A stretch of 64,000 nt of DNA from Saccharothrix luteola (GCF_020859565.1 NZ_JAJHUO010000040.1:31141-95140), one strand, 5' to 3'. Counted from the stretch's first letter, positions 34,477 to 44,500 are shown. The notes: a model not told the origin generated them from the letters alone. Translations and numbers: made by a program.

Positions 34477-35361
34477 CTACAGCGAAACGGACTTCAGGAA
34501 GTCGGCCGCCACGTTCGCGATCGTCTCCTTGTCCACGTCCACCCGCTTGACGAGATCGGCCAGCTTCTCCGTGGTCAGCGCCGCGGACACCTTGTTCAAC
34601 GCGTCCTTGCCCTTGGCGTCGACCGCGTCCGACCGCAGCAACGGCACCACGTTCTGCGCCGGGTACATCACCTTCGGGTCTTCCAGCTCCACGAAGTCGT
34701 TCGCCTTGATGTCCGCCGACGTCGTGTAGAGGTTGGCCACCTGCACGGTGCCGTCCTTCAGCGCGTCCACCGTGATCGGACCACCCGTGTCGGTCGTCTT
34801 GATCTCCGTGAACTTCACCCCGTACAGCTCCTGGATCTTGGCCTCCCAGCGCTGCGCCCACTCACCGGCCGCGCCCAGCGCGTACTTGCCGGAACCGAGG
34901 TCGGCGATCGACTTCACGCCGCCGTCCGCGGTGGCCTTGGTGACCACCAGGACGTCCTTGTCCTCCGCGTCCGACTTCTCCAGCACCTCCAGGCCCGACG
35001 GCGTCTTGGACTTCAGCGCCGTGTAGACCTCCTCGGCCTCGGTGGTGGTGTTGGTCTTGTCGAAGTAGTTGAGCAGGTTGCCCGTGTACTCCGGCACGAC
35101 GCCGAGCGACTTGTCCTGCAACGCCTTCACGACCAGCTCGCGCGCTCCGATGCCGGCCTTCACCGTCACCTTCGCGCCGGTCGCCTTCAACGCACCGGCG
35201 TAGATCTCGGCCAGGATCTTGTTCTCGGTGAAGTCGGCCGAACCGACCACGACCTCACCCGACGCGGCCTGCTGGCCACCCCCGCCCAGGTCCTCCTTGG
35301 ACCCGCACGCGGAGACGACCAGGGCGGTCGCCGCGACGACAACGGCCAACGTGCGCTTCAT
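34477..35361 (-). CDS. opuCC: Osmoprotectant (glycine betaine/choline/carnitine-type) binding lipoprotein
   Basis: A 294-residue substrate-binding protein of the OpuAC/ProX type. The lipoprotein signal is clear (basic MKRTL, hydrophobic core, lipobox VSAC with Cys20). The mature domain shows VVVGSADFTENKILAEIYAGAL, VPEYTGNLLNYF and later DVLVVTK, with aromatic residues that usually cage a quaternary amine. Its ATG overlaps the stop of the permease gene (ATGA). Last of four overlapping genes encoding the complete importer. Ligand specificity is inferred from the family. Confidence 0.92.
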   Translation of the reverse strand: MKRTLAVVVAATALVVSACGSKEDLGGGGQQAASGEVVVGSADFTENKILAEIYAGALKATGAKVTVKAGIGARELVVKALQDKSLGVVPEYTGNLLNYFDKTNTTTEAEEVYTALKSKTPSGLEVLEKSDAEDKDVLVVTKATADGGVKSIADLGSGKYALGAAGEWAQRWEAKIQELYGVKFTEIKTTDTGGPITVDALKDGTVQVANLYTTSADIKANDFVELEDPKVMYPAQNVVPLLRSDAVDAKGKDALNKVSAALTTEKLADLVKRVDVDKETIANVAADFLKSVSL

Positions 35362-36122
35362 GCCGTACTTCCTCCAGACTCGACCGGCGCCGGCTCTCCC
35401 CGACGCCTCGACCGCGACCCGCTCGACCGCGCCTTGCCACTCCCCGCGCGACGAGCCTTGGCCGACAGCCTCAAACCCGCGGGCACGACCAGCCTGCCGA
35501 CGCCCGCGAGCACCACGTCCAGCACGACCGCGAGCAGCGCGATCAGGATCGCGCCGCCGACGAACTGCCCGTAGTCCAACACCCGCAGGCCGTCCAGCAG
35601 GGGACGTCCCAACGTCTCGATACCCACGTACGCCGCCACCGACGCGGTCGCGACCACCTGCAACATGGCGTTGCGCAGACCGCCGACGAGCAGCGGCAGC
35701 GCGTTGGGCACCTCGACCCGCCACAACCGCTGCGCGCCGGTCATGCCCATGCCGCTCGCCGCGTCGACCACACCGCGGTCCACGTCCTGGATGCCGGCGT
35801 AGGTCCCGGCCAGGATCGGCGGCACGGCCAGCACGACCAAGCCGATCAGCACACCGGTCGTGCCACCGCCCGCCACCAGGTACAGGAACGTGACCAGGCC
35901 CAGCGTCGGCAACGCCCGCAGCGCGTTGCTGCCGCCGACCAGCACCACGCCGCCGCGCCCGGTGTGCCCGACGTACAGGCCCAACGGCACGGCGATCAGC
36001 GCGGCGCCGAGCACCGCGCCGAAGCAGTACAGCAGGTGGATGCCGACCCGCACCGGGATCGACTTGCCGCCCGACCAGTTCGCCGGGTCGACCAGCCAGG
36101 CCAACGCGTCCGCGAAGATCAC
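35358..36122 (-). CDS. Osmoprotectant ABC transporter permease (second)
   Basis: A 254-residue permease with five or six helices. It carries the EAA-type coupling loop GVVDAASGMGMTGAQRLWRVEVPNALPLLVGGL, split here across family positions, and ends in a basic Ser/Arg-rich tail (about the last 35 residues). GTG start at 36122 overlaps the upstream permease stop by four bases; its own stop overlaps the binding-protein ATG. It partners with the other permease to form the OpuCB/OpuCD-type channel. Confidence 0.92.
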   Translation of the reverse strand: MIFADALAWLVDPANWSGGKSIPVRVGIHLLYCFGAVLGAALIAVPLGLYVGHTGRGGVVLVGGSNALRALPTLGLVTFLYLVAGGGTTGVLIGLVVLAVPPILAGTYAGIQDVDRGVVDAASGMGMTGAQRLWRVEVPNALPLLVGGLRNAMLQVVATASVAAYVGIETLGRPLLDGLRVLDYGQFVGGAILIALLAVVLDVVLAGVGRLVVPAGLRLSAKARRAGSGKARSSGSRSRRRGEPAPVESGGSTA

Positions 36123-36781
36123 GGCGCACCACCCGCCCGCACCCACGGTGTCAACCGGTTGCGCAGCAGCACCAGCAGCAGGTCGACCACGAGCGCCAGC
36201 ACGAGCGTGAGCACGATGCCGATGATGATCGGCGCCAGGTAGCGCTGCCGGAAACCGTCGGTGAACAACGTGCCGAGACCACCCGTGCCGATCAACGCGC
36301 CGACGCTGACCAGGCTGATGTTGCTCACCGAGCCGACCCGCACTCCCGCGGCCAGCACCGGCACGGACAGCGGCAGCTCCACGGTGAAGAACCGCCGCAG
36401 CGGCCGGAAGCCCATCGCCGTCGCGGCGGCGGTGACGTGCGCGGGCACCGCCGCCAGCGCCTCGGCGACCGGCCGGACCAGCAGCGCGGTCGTGTAGACC
36501 GTCAACGCGAGGATCACGTTCAGCGGGTCGAGCACCTGCGTGCCGATGACCGCCGGGATGATCGCGAACAGCGCCAGCGACGGGATCGTGTAGACCACGT
36601 TCGACAACCCGATCAGCGCCGCGTTGACCTGGCGGAACCGGTGGCACAGCAACCCGAGCACGATCGCCAGCACGACCGACACGACCAGCGGCACCAGCGA
36701 CAGGTAGACGTGGTCGAGCAGCATGTCCAGCAGCGCCGCCCTGGTGCCCGCGTCGCTGAGGTACTTCGCGATGTCACCCAC
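36119..36781 (-). CDS. Osmoprotectant ABC transporter permease (first)
   Basis: A 220-residue permease with five or six helices and the coupling loop HVTAAATAMGFRPLRRFFTVELP. It starts at a GTG (36781) inside the end of the ATPase gene (8-base overlap). Conserved features include VYTIPSLALFAIIP and LIGTGGLGTLF, both typical of OpuCB/ProW-like proteins. Confidence 0.93.
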   Translation of the reverse strand: MGDIAKYLSDAGTRAALLDMLLDHVYLSLVPLVVSVVLAIVLGLLCHRFRQVNAALIGLSNVVYTIPSLALFAIIPAVIGTQVLDPLNVILALTVYTTALLVRPVAEALAAVPAHVTAAATAMGFRPLRRFFTVELPLSVPVLAAGVRVGSVSNISLVSVGALIGTGGLGTLFTDGFRQRYLAPIIIGIVLTLVLALVVDLLLVLLRNRLTPWVRAGGAP

Positions 36782-37823
36782 GGCGGCTCTCGATCACGTC
36801 CAGCACCTGCCGCGCGGTCACCACGCCGGCCAACCGCCCGTCACCGCGCACGGCGACGCCCAGCCCGGACGGCGAGGACAACGCGGCGTCCAGCGCGCCC
36901 CGGATCGACGCGCCCACCTCGTACAGCGAACCGCCCGGCACGACCGACGCGTCCGGCGCGACCCAGCCCTGCGGCCGCTGCTCCGCGTCCACCACGAGCC
37001 GCCAGTCCGAAGAGGACTCCACCTCGGCGCCCTCGACGACCGTCGGCACCTCGGCCACCTCCACCCCGGACGAGTCCACAAAGGACAAGCTGCGGTAGCC
37101 GCGGTCCTTTCCCACGAAGCCCGCCACGAAGTCGTCCGCGGGCCTGGTCAGCAGCTCGGCGGGCGGCGCGTACTGGGCGAGGAAGCCGCCGGTGCGCATC
37201 ACCGCGACCTTGTCGCCGATCCGGATGGCCTCGTCGATGTCGTGCGTGACGAACACGATGGTCTTGTCCAATTCGGCCTGCAGCCGCAGCAGCTCGTCCT
37301 GCAGCCCTTCCCGCACCACCGGGTCGACCGCGCTGAACGGCTCGTCCATCAGCAGCACCGGCGGGTCCGCGGCCAACGCGCGCGCCACGCCGACGCGCTG
37401 CTGCTGGCCGCCGGAGAGCTGCACGGGGTAGCGGTGGCCGAGTTCGGCGGGCAGGCCGACCAGCTCCAGCAGCTCGGCGGCGCGCTCCCTGGCCTTGCGG
37501 CGCGTCCAACCGAGGAGCAGCGGCACCGTGGCCACGTTGTCCAGCACGGTCCGGTGCGGGAACAGGCCCGCCTGCTGGATCACGTACCCGATCCCGCGCC
37601 GCAGTGTGGGCGGATCCACACCCAGCACGTCCGCACCGTCCACCAGGACGGTGCCCGACGTCGGGTCGATCATCCGGTTCACCATGCGCAGGGACGTGGT
37701 CTTGCCGCACCCCGACGGTCCGACGAAGACGGTGATCGTGCCCGCCTCGACCACGAGGTCCAGGCCGTTCACCGCGGTGGTCCCGTCGTCGAACCGCTTG
37801 GTCACGTCGCGGAACTCGATCAC
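36774..37823 (-). CDS. opuCA: Osmoprotectant ABC transporter ATP-binding protein with CBS-like tail
   Basis: A 349-residue ATPase energising uptake of a compatible solute. Walker A VGPSGCGKTT, signature QLSGGQQQRVGVARAL, Walker B VLLMDEPFSAVDP, H-loop VTHDIDEA. After residue about 245 there is one recognisable CBS-like unit (about 285-345: QGWVAPDASVVPGGSLYEVGAS, then LAGVVTARQVLDVI), the part that senses ionic strength in OpuA-type proteins. First gene of the operon; TAGGGT (37863-37868, reading leftwards) is a likely -10. Confidence 0.93.
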   Translation of the reverse strand: MIEFRDVTKRFDDGTTAVNGLDLVVEAGTITVFVGPSGCGKTTSLRMVNRMIDPTSGTVLVDGADVLGVDPPTLRRGIGYVIQQAGLFPHRTVLDNVATVPLLLGWTRRKARERAAELLELVGLPAELGHRYPVQLSGGQQQRVGVARALAADPPVLLMDEPFSAVDPVVREGLQDELLRLQAELDKTIVFVTHDIDEAIRIGDKVAVMRTGGFLAQYAPPAELLTRPADDFVAGFVGKDRGYRSLSFVDSSGVEVAEVPTVVEGAEVESSSDWRLVVDAEQRPQGWVAPDASVVPGGSLYEVGASIRGALDAALSSPSGLGVAVRGDGRLAGVVTARQVLDVIESRRG

Positions 37824-37927
37824 CCGTGGGTCCTCCTGCCGGTGGGCATCAAGCGTCGAACGACCCTAGCCCGTCAGTCCGACCGTGGCACGGCGTTTCA
37901 GGATCCGGTCAGTAGGCTGCACCGGTT

Positions 37928-39481
37928 GTGGCAACCGAAATGGTGCGAGCACTCCTCGCTGAACGCGGCCCGCACGCCCGCAAGCTGCGGCGCGTGGTCG
38001 ACCTGCTGTCCGGCGACTGGCACACGCTGGCCGAGTTGGTTCGGCTTCCCGCTGTGCCGCGGCGCACCGTGCAGGAGTTGCTGACCGCCGTCGGCGACGA
38101 CCTGGAGACCAGTCGCGACCGGTTCCGGCTCGCGCCCGCCAAGGCCGCCGACTACGCGGAGTTCCGCGCCGGTGACGACCTGGTGGACCCGGTGGACGCG
38201 CTCGTGCCCCGGCACGGCGAGCACCTGCGGTCGATCCTGGCCGACATCGCGGACGTGCCGCCGCCGCTGGCCGCGCTCGACCACGTGCAGGCGACGCCGG
38301 AGACGGCGCTGAAGCGCGCGTTGTGGCTGGACACGACCTACGACCTGGCCGGCCGCACGCTGCTGTGCCTCGGCGACCACGACCTGACCTCGCTCGCGGT
38401 GTGCGCGGTGAACCCGGCCGTCGAGGTCGTCGTGGTCGATGTGGACGACCGGCTGCTGGAGCACGTCTCGACCCGTGCCCGTGAGCGCGGGTGGTCGGTT
38501 CGGACGGTGCACGCGGACTTCCGGTTCGGCCTGCCGCCCGCCGTGCTGGAGTCGGCGGACCTCGTGTTCAGCGATCCGCCGTACACGCCGGAGGGCATGG
38601 CGCTGTTCGCCGCGCGTGCGGTCGAGTGCCTGGCCGACCTCGGTCGGGGACGGGTGCTGCTCGCGTACGGGTTCAGCGACCGGACGCCCGCGCTGGGGCT
38701 GAAGGTGCAGCAGGAGTTGCAGCGGCTCGGGCTGGTGTTCGAGGCGATCCTGCCCGCGTTCCACCGGTTCGACGGCGCGCAGGCGATCGGCAGCGCGGCC
38801 GACCTGTACGTGTGCCGGCCGACGTCCCGCCGTTCGGCGTCACCCGGGTCGGCGAAGACCGCGATCTACACGCACGGCCCGCAGTCGGTGGAGGCGACCG
38901 GGCCGGGCTCCGCGGCGCTGGCCGCCCTGGTCGACCTGGCGCCGCGGCCGGAGTCCTCGCCGCCGCCGAAGCCGCGCGCGCCGGGGTGGGCCGACCCGAT
39001 CGGCAAGGGCGCGGCGTCGTTGGCGGTCGACCTGTCCGGCGACCCCGGGCCGTGGCTGCTGCGGACGCTGCTGGCGTGCTCGCCCGGCCGGATGGCGGCG
39101 CTCGTGCCCAACAACCACCCGAACGTGTCCTCAGCGGCGGGTCAGCAGGAGCTGAGGTCGTTGGTGGACACCAGGTTCGCGCTGCGGTTCCTGCGGTCCA
39201 CTCCGGACGGCAAGCACTGCGTGGTGGTGGCCGACCAGGTGCTGGCGGGCACGTTGGACGTCGGCGGCCTGACCGTGCGGGAAGTGCTCACGCGCGCGCA
39301 CGGCAAGCTCGGCAACGTGTGGCGCGAGGCGTTGGTCACGGCCACGCGCGGCGCGATGACCAAGCGGGAGGCGCGGGAGCGGATCGGCGAGCACGACGAC
39401 CTGGAGCTGAGGCTGATCGACCTGCCGCGGCACCGGATCGCCGAGCTGCTGCCGCTGATCCGCGCCTCGGCGTCCCGGTAG
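37928..39481 (+). CDS. BpsA-like (bis-aminopropyl spermidine synthase family) protein
   Basis: A 517-residue protein. Residues about 10-65 look like a winged helix (LVRLPAVPRRTVQELLTAVG). Residues 110-300 form a Rossmann aminopropyl/methyltransferase-like domain with LLCLGDHDLTSLAVCAV and FSDPPYTPEGM, the hallmarks of the BpsA_C (DUF43) family. The archaeal and Thermus enzymes add aminopropyl groups to spermidine to make branched polyamines; their acidic motif reads GDDD, and here it is GDHD. Residues 300-517 are an extension I cannot assign. TAGGCT (37913-37918) lies nine bases before the GTG, so the message may be leaderless. An ATG at 37940 is an alternative start. Confidence 0.75.
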   Translation: MATEMVRALLAERGPHARKLRRVVDLLSGDWHTLAELVRLPAVPRRTVQELLTAVGDDLETSRDRFRLAPAKAADYAEFRAGDDLVDPVDALVPRHGEHLRSILADIADVPPPLAALDHVQATPETALKRALWLDTTYDLAGRTLLCLGDHDLTSLAVCAVNPAVEVVVVDVDDRLLEHVSTRARERGWSVRTVHADFRFGLPPAVLESADLVFSDPPYTPEGMALFAARAVECLADLGRGRVLLAYGFSDRTPALGLKVQQELQRLGLVFEAILPAFHRFDGAQAIGSAADLYVCRPTSRRSASPGSAKTAIYTHGPQSVEATGPGSAALAALVDLAPRPESSPPPKPRAPGWADPIGKGAASLAVDLSGDPGPWLLRTLLACSPGRMAALVPNNHPNVSSAAGQQELRSLVDTRFALRFLRSTPDGKHCVVVADQVLAGTLDVGGLTVREVLTRAHGKLGNVWREALVTATRGAMTKREARERIGEHDDLELRLIDLPRHRIAELLPLIRASASR

Positions 39482-39568
39482 CGGGGAGGTTTCCGCCGGA
39501 ATGCGGCGAACCGCGCCGTGCGGGCCGCCTCCGACGGTAACTTTCAGCTCGAACCTGGAGGCGCCCGC

Positions 39569-40366
39569 ATGACTCACCCCAACCCCGGTCAGCAGTACCC
39601 GGGCCAGCCGTACTCCGGCCAACCCACGCCCGGCCAACCGCTGCCCGGCCAGCCCTTCCCGGGCCAGCCGTTCCCCGGTCAGCAGTTCCCCGGCCAACCG
39701 GCGCCCGGACAACCGTTCCCCGGCGGGCCGCCGTTCCCGGGCGCCCAGCCGCCGTACCCGGGCCAGGGCTACCCGGGACCACCGGGCCCGCCCAAGCCAC
39801 CGGGCAAGGGAGCGGCCGTGGTCGCCGGGCTGCTGTACCTGCCGGGCGTGCTCCTCGCCCTCATCGGCTCAGCCTCCCTCGCCAGCCGCGCGGCGTTCGG
39901 ACGTGACTTCTGGGGCGCGATCCTGATGCCGCCGGTCCCCCGCGTCGTCGTGGGCTTCGAGGTCGCGGTCGCGATCTCGTTCGTGCTGCCGGGGTTGGCC
40001 CTCATCCTCGCCGTGCTGCTCCTGGCCCGGGTGCCCGGTGTGCGCTGGGGACTGGTCTTGATCTCGCTGCTGGCGGCGGTGCACTACGGCCTCACGGCCG
40101 CCAACGTCATGTCGGCCCTCCCGCCGGCCCGCGGGATCCTGCCGGTGCTCGGGCTGGTGCTGTGGCTCGTCGCGGGCTTGGTGGCGGTACTGCCGCCGGT
40201 CGGCCGGGCGATGCGCGGCGCGAAGCCGAAGACGCCGCACCAGCAGGCCGGACCTCCGATGGGTGGCCCGCCGATGCCCGGACAACCGATGCCGGGCCAA
40301 CCGATGGGCGGACCTCCGCCCGGCGTTCCGGGTCCACCTCCACCCGCCCAGGGGCAGTGGGGCTGA
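39569..40366 (+). CDS. Membrane protein with PGQP-repeat cytoplasmic N-terminus
   Basis: A 265-residue protein. Residues 1-75 are disordered and built from about ten PGQP-type pentapeptide units (NPGQQYPGQPYSGQP and so on); the matching DNA (about 39585-39780) is a tandem repeat. Four transmembrane helices follow (about 83-103, 130-155, 160-180 and 190-215), then a Pro/Gly/Met-rich C-tail (MGGPPMPGQPM). GGAGG precedes the ATG at 39569. Proteins of this build are common in actinomycetes and have no assigned function; the tails may bind SH3-like, WW-like or wall partners. Confidence 0.75.
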   Translation: MTHPNPGQQYPGQPYSGQPTPGQPLPGQPFPGQPFPGQQFPGQPAPGQPFPGGPPFPGAQPPYPGQGYPGPPGPPKPPGKGAAVVAGLLYLPGVLLALIGSASLASRAAFGRDFWGAILMPPVPRVVVGFEVAVAISFVLPGLALILAVLLLARVPGVRWGLVLISLLAAVHYGLTAANVMSALPPARGILPVLGLVLWLVAGLVAVLPPVGRAMRGAKPKTPHQQAGPPMGGPPMPGQPMPGQPMGGPPPGVPGPPPPAQGQWG

Positions 40367-40375
40367 CCGGGTAAA

Positions 40376-40999
40376 TCACTCGCCGAAGCGCGTGATGGCC
40401 TTGAGCATGTCGCGCGCCTTGCCGAACAACGCCTTCAGCGCACCCAGGATCCGCACCATCACGCGCACGACCTCCGCCAACCGCCGGTTGACCCGGTCCA
40501 GCACGACCGCGCCGCGCCCGACCGCCCACGCCGCGAACTCGGGCAGCGAGCCGCCGGCCGTGATGTCCGACGCCGCGAGCGCGACGGTGGCGTTGCCGAA
40601 GACCTCCTGGACGAACAACGCGACCACGTCCCGGAACACACCGCGGATCGCGGCGGTGATCGCACCCACCTCGGCCACGTGCGCCGCCACGTCCACGCAC
40701 AACCGGCTCATCCCGGCGATCTCCGCGGTGAGCCGCCCACCGCCCGCCCGCCGCCGCACGATGCCGTCCAACGTGGTGGCGACCTGCTTCCAGGTGGCGA
40801 CCGCGTCCTCGAACCGGTCGGCGTGACCGGACAGCCAGTCCAGCGGCTCGCGCAGGAAGTCCACGTGCTCGACCAACCACCCGAGCCCGGCGTCGGCGAG
40901 CAGGCCCAACGGGTCGGCGTCCGCGGTCGGCACGGCCAGGTCGGCCTCGAGCGTGTCCGGCGCCGACCCGGTCAACTCCAGCACGGGGAACCCGGTCAC
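40376..40999 (-). CDS. WXG100-like helical protein, possible type VII secretion-related
   Basis: A 207-residue, largely helical protein. After an acidic start (DTLEADLAVPTADADPLGLL) comes VEHVDFLREPLDWLSGHADRF, then AVATWKQVATTLDGIV, which resembles the helical hairpin of WXG100/PPE-like ESX proteins although the exact WxG turn is replaced by WLSG. A second helical half (about 110-200) follows. It has no signal peptide. The GTG overlaps the stop of the YbaB-like gene (GTGA), a pairing seen repeatedly in actinobacteria near type VII secretion genes, but no secretion machinery is in this window. Confidence 0.65.
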   Translation of the reverse strand: MTGFPVLELTGSAPDTLEADLAVPTADADPLGLLADAGLGWLVEHVDFLREPLDWLSGHADRFEDAVATWKQVATTLDGIVRRRAGGGRLTAEIAGMSRLCVDVAAHVAEVGAITAAIRGVFRDVVALFVQEVFGNATVALAASDITAGGSLPEFAAWAVGRGAVVLDRVNRRLAEVVRVMVRILGALKALFGKARDMLKAITRFGE

Positions 41000-41475
41000 C
41001 GAGGGGCCGACCCCGGCTCGTCCTCGGGCGCCCGCAGGCTCCGCGGCAGGGGCAGGTCCTCACCGGCCTCCCGCTCCGACTCCGACACCAGCTCTGGCAC
41101 CGACTCCGCCTCCGACCCCGGCACCGAACCCGGCACCGACCCCGCCGGGACCGAGCCGGTCAGGAAGTCCATCGCCGCCGTGCCACCGAACTGAGGCTCG
41201 ACGATCGACGCCGCCTGCCGCGCCGCCTGCTCCTGCGCGCGCCGCACGGTGTCCATCACCACCTCGCCGAGCCGGGCGTGCGAGACCCCCTCGGCGTCGG
41301 GCGAGAACTCGATGTGCCGCAACGACCCGTTCGGCGCGACGGTCGCCGTCACCGCGCCGTCCGGCGACCGCTGCGTGGCCTGCGCGCGCCGGATCCGCTC
41401 CCGCAGCTCGCGGGACCGCTCGGCCAGGTGCCGTGCCCTGGCTTCGAGGTCGGCGATCATCCGTTCCTGGTTCAC
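40996..41475 (-). CDS. YbaB/EbfC family DNA-binding-like protein
   Basis: A 159-residue protein. The first 95 residues match the YbaB/EbfC fold: a helix (ADLEARARHLAERSRELRER), strands (DGAVTATVAPNGSLRHIEF) and a C-terminal helix (LGEVVMDTVRRAQEQAARQA). Classical YbaB proteins are nucleoid-associated dimers. The remaining 60 residues are an acidic, Ser/Pro/Glu-rich tail with SVPGSVPGS repeats. The GTG at 41475 or ATG at 41460 may be the start. Co-translated with the WXG-like protein downstream. Confidence 0.8.
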   Translation of the reverse strand: MNQERMIADLEARARHLAERSRELRERIRRAQATQRSPDGAVTATVAPNGSLRHIEFSPDAEGVSHARLGEVVMDTVRRAQEQAARQAASIVEPQFGGTAAMDFLTGSVPAGSVPGSVPGSEAESVPELVSESEREAGEDLPLPRSLRAPEDEPGSAPR

Positions 41476-41524
41476 CGGTCGGCACCTGACGTCGTGGCGT
41501 CCATCGGGACGGGAGTATCGCGTA

Positions 41525-44500
41525 TCAACCGGCGCGGGGGATGTGCAACGGACCAAGTGCCAGCACCGCGCGGAACTCCTTGGGCGGCACGGGGCGTGAG
41601 AACAACCAGCCCTGGTAGGTGTCCACGCCGATGCCGCGCAGCACGTGGAACTGGGTCGCGGTCTCCACGCCCTCGGCCACGCACTTGCGGTCCATCGCGC
41701 GGGCCATGTCCACCACGGCCTTCGCCACCGCGAAGTCGGACGAGTCGCTGCCGACACCGGAGACGAACCGCCGGTCGACCTTGATGATCTGCGCGGGCAG
41801 GTCCTTGAGCCGGGCCAGCGACGAGTAGCCGGTGCCGAAGTCGTCCACGGCGAACCGGATGCCCCGCTCCACCAGCTCGTCCATCGTCTGGCGCACCCGT
41901 GACGGCAGGTCGACCAGCGCGGTCTCCACCAGCTCCAGCACCACCCGGTCCCACGGGATGCCCGCCTCGGCGATGGCGTCGGCCACGATGTCGACGAACT
42001 CCGGGTCGCCCGGCACCAGACCGGCCAGGTTCACCGCCACCGACACCGGCTTGCCGCCCGGTTCCGGCCAGGTCGAGGCTTCCTTCAACGCGGTCCGCAG
42101 CACCCACCGGTCCAGCTCGCGCAGCAGGTCGCCCTGCTCGGCCACGGGCAGGAAGATGTCCGGCGGCAGCAGCCCGCGATCCGGGTGCGGCCACCGGACC
42201 AGCGCCTCCGCGGTCTGCACCACGCCGTCCACGCCGACCACCGGCTGGAAGTGCAGCGTCAAGCCGTCGTGCTGCAACGCCTCCCGCAGCTGGCCCTCCA
42301 AATGGACCTGCCGGTCGGCCGAGGCGATCAGCGCCGCGCTGGCCAGCGACACCCGGCCCGCGCCGGACCGCTTGGCCTCGAACATCGCCGCGTCGGCGAA
42401 GCGCAGCAGGTCGTTGCCGGTGGCGCGGGACCCGTTCGGCACGGCCGCGCCGATCGACGCCGACACGCGGACCAGCTGCCCGTGCACCGGCACCGCGGTG
42501 CGCAGCAGGCCCGCCACCTTCGTGGCCAGCGCGTCGACACCGCCGACCTGGTCGAGGTTCTCGCAGATGATCACGTACTCGTCACCGGACAGGCGGGCCG
42601 CCGTGCAGCCGTCGGGCAGGCCGCCCTCCAGCCGCCGTGCCAGCGCCACCAGCAGCTCGTCGCCCGCGTCGTGGCCGAGCGAGTCGTTGACCCGCTTGAA
42701 GTTGTCGATGTCGCAGAACAGCACCGCGACCTTCGACCGGTCCGGCGACTCCAGCAGCTCGCCGAGCATCTCCTTGACCAGCGCCCGGTTCGGCAGGCCG
42801 GTCAGCTCGTCGTGCGTGGCCTGGTGCCGCAGCGCCTCGGCCGTGCGGCGGCGCTCGGTGATGTCCTGGAACACGATCAGCCAGAACCGGCGGCCGTCGT
42901 CCTGCACGGACAGCGCGATGTGCAACTCGCAGTACACCTGCACGCCGTCGCGGCGGACCAGGATGCGCTGCGGGATCTTGTGCGTGCGCTCGGCGTCGGG
43001 CGCGGACATCTCGTCGATCGACGGCAGCCCGGCGCTCGTGTCGTCCGGGTGGGTGAGCGCGCTCGCGGTCATCCCGCGCAGCTGTTCCAGGTCCATGCCG
43101 AGCAGGTCGCACAGGGCGTCGTTGGCGTCGACCAGCCGCTCGCCCTCGTCGAACAGGCCGATGCCGACCGGCGTCAGCGACACCAGGTCCGCGAAGCGCT
43201 GGCTGGACCGCTTCATCCTGGTCTCGGCGGCGCGCTGCTCGGTGATGTCCTGCGCCGTGCCGACCGCGAGCGGCAGGCCGTCCGGGCCCTTGACCACCAC
43301 GCCGTAGCTGCGGAACACGCGCAGCCTGCCGTCGTCGCGGCGCACGATCCGGTGTTCGAGCTGGATCGGCACCTCCTCGGTGCCCAGCTGCTGCCACAGG
43401 TCGTCCACCCAGCCGCGGTCGTCGGGGTGCACGAGGTCGAGGTAGGTCTGGTAGCGGATGTGCTCCTCGCGCGGCACGCCGAACAGCTCGTGCAGCATGT
43501 CCGACCACGCCACGTCGCCGGTCTGCAGGTTCCACTCCCAGACGCCGAGCTGGGCGGCCTTCTGCGCGTCGGCGAGCCGGCGGCGGTCGTCGCGGAGCTG
43601 GCGCTCCAGCGCGCGGGCCTCGGTGACGTCCTGGACGGTCCCGTGCAGCCTGGTGACCTTGTCGCCCTCGAACTCGGCCCGCGCCCGGCACACGTAGACG
43701 CGGTCGCCGTGCTCGCTGCGCACCTCGGCCTCGACCGTGCTGCCGTCCTCCGCCCGCCGCACCAGGTCCTGCAACTGGGCGCGGTCGTCCGGGTGCACGG
43801 CCATCAACGGGGCGCTGTCCGGGGCGACGCCGGCGGCGGCGCCCATCTCCCGCAGCACCTCGCTGCGGTGCAGCGCGCCGGACTCGACGTCGTAGCTCCA
43901 GCTGCCCATGCGCGCGATGCGCTGCGCCTCCAGCAGCCGGGCGCGTTCGGTCTCCAGGGCGCGATCGGACCGCCACTGGTCGGTGATGTCGCGGATGTAG
44001 CCGGTGATGAACTGGGTCCGGCCGTCGGATCTCAGCTTCGCCTCGGCCACGCCGCGGATCCAGCGCTGGTCGCCGTCGGGCAGGATGATCCGGTAGACGA
44101 TGTCGATCGGGTTGCCGTCCAGGGCCCGGTTGGCCCAGTAGCTGGCGACCATCTCGTAGTCGTCGGGGTGCACGACGTCGAGCACGGCCTGCGCGCCGGG
44201 CACCACCTCGCCGGGCTTCACACCCATCATCTCGTAGTGCGACTCGGACCAGACCGTGACGCCGGTGTCCGGGTCGTACTCCCACGAGCCGATCTGCGCG
44301 ACCCGCTGCACGGTGCGCAGCCTCCGCTGCTCGTCGCGCAGGTCCTCGGCGGCTTGCGCCAGGTCGGAGACGTCGACCAGCAGCACGGCGTGCAGACCGG
44401 TGCCCGGCACCGGGGTGCGCACCACGCGGACCGGCACCAGCGCGCCGTCGGCCTGGTGCAGGCGCAGGTCGTCGGTGCCGCCCAGCAGCAGCTCGCCGAG

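Noticed and set aside
39518..39568. Longer N-terminus for the PGQP membrane protein
   Set aside because: The ATG at 39569 has a good RBS (GGAGG) and gives the usual MTHPNPGQ start; the extension has no RBS.
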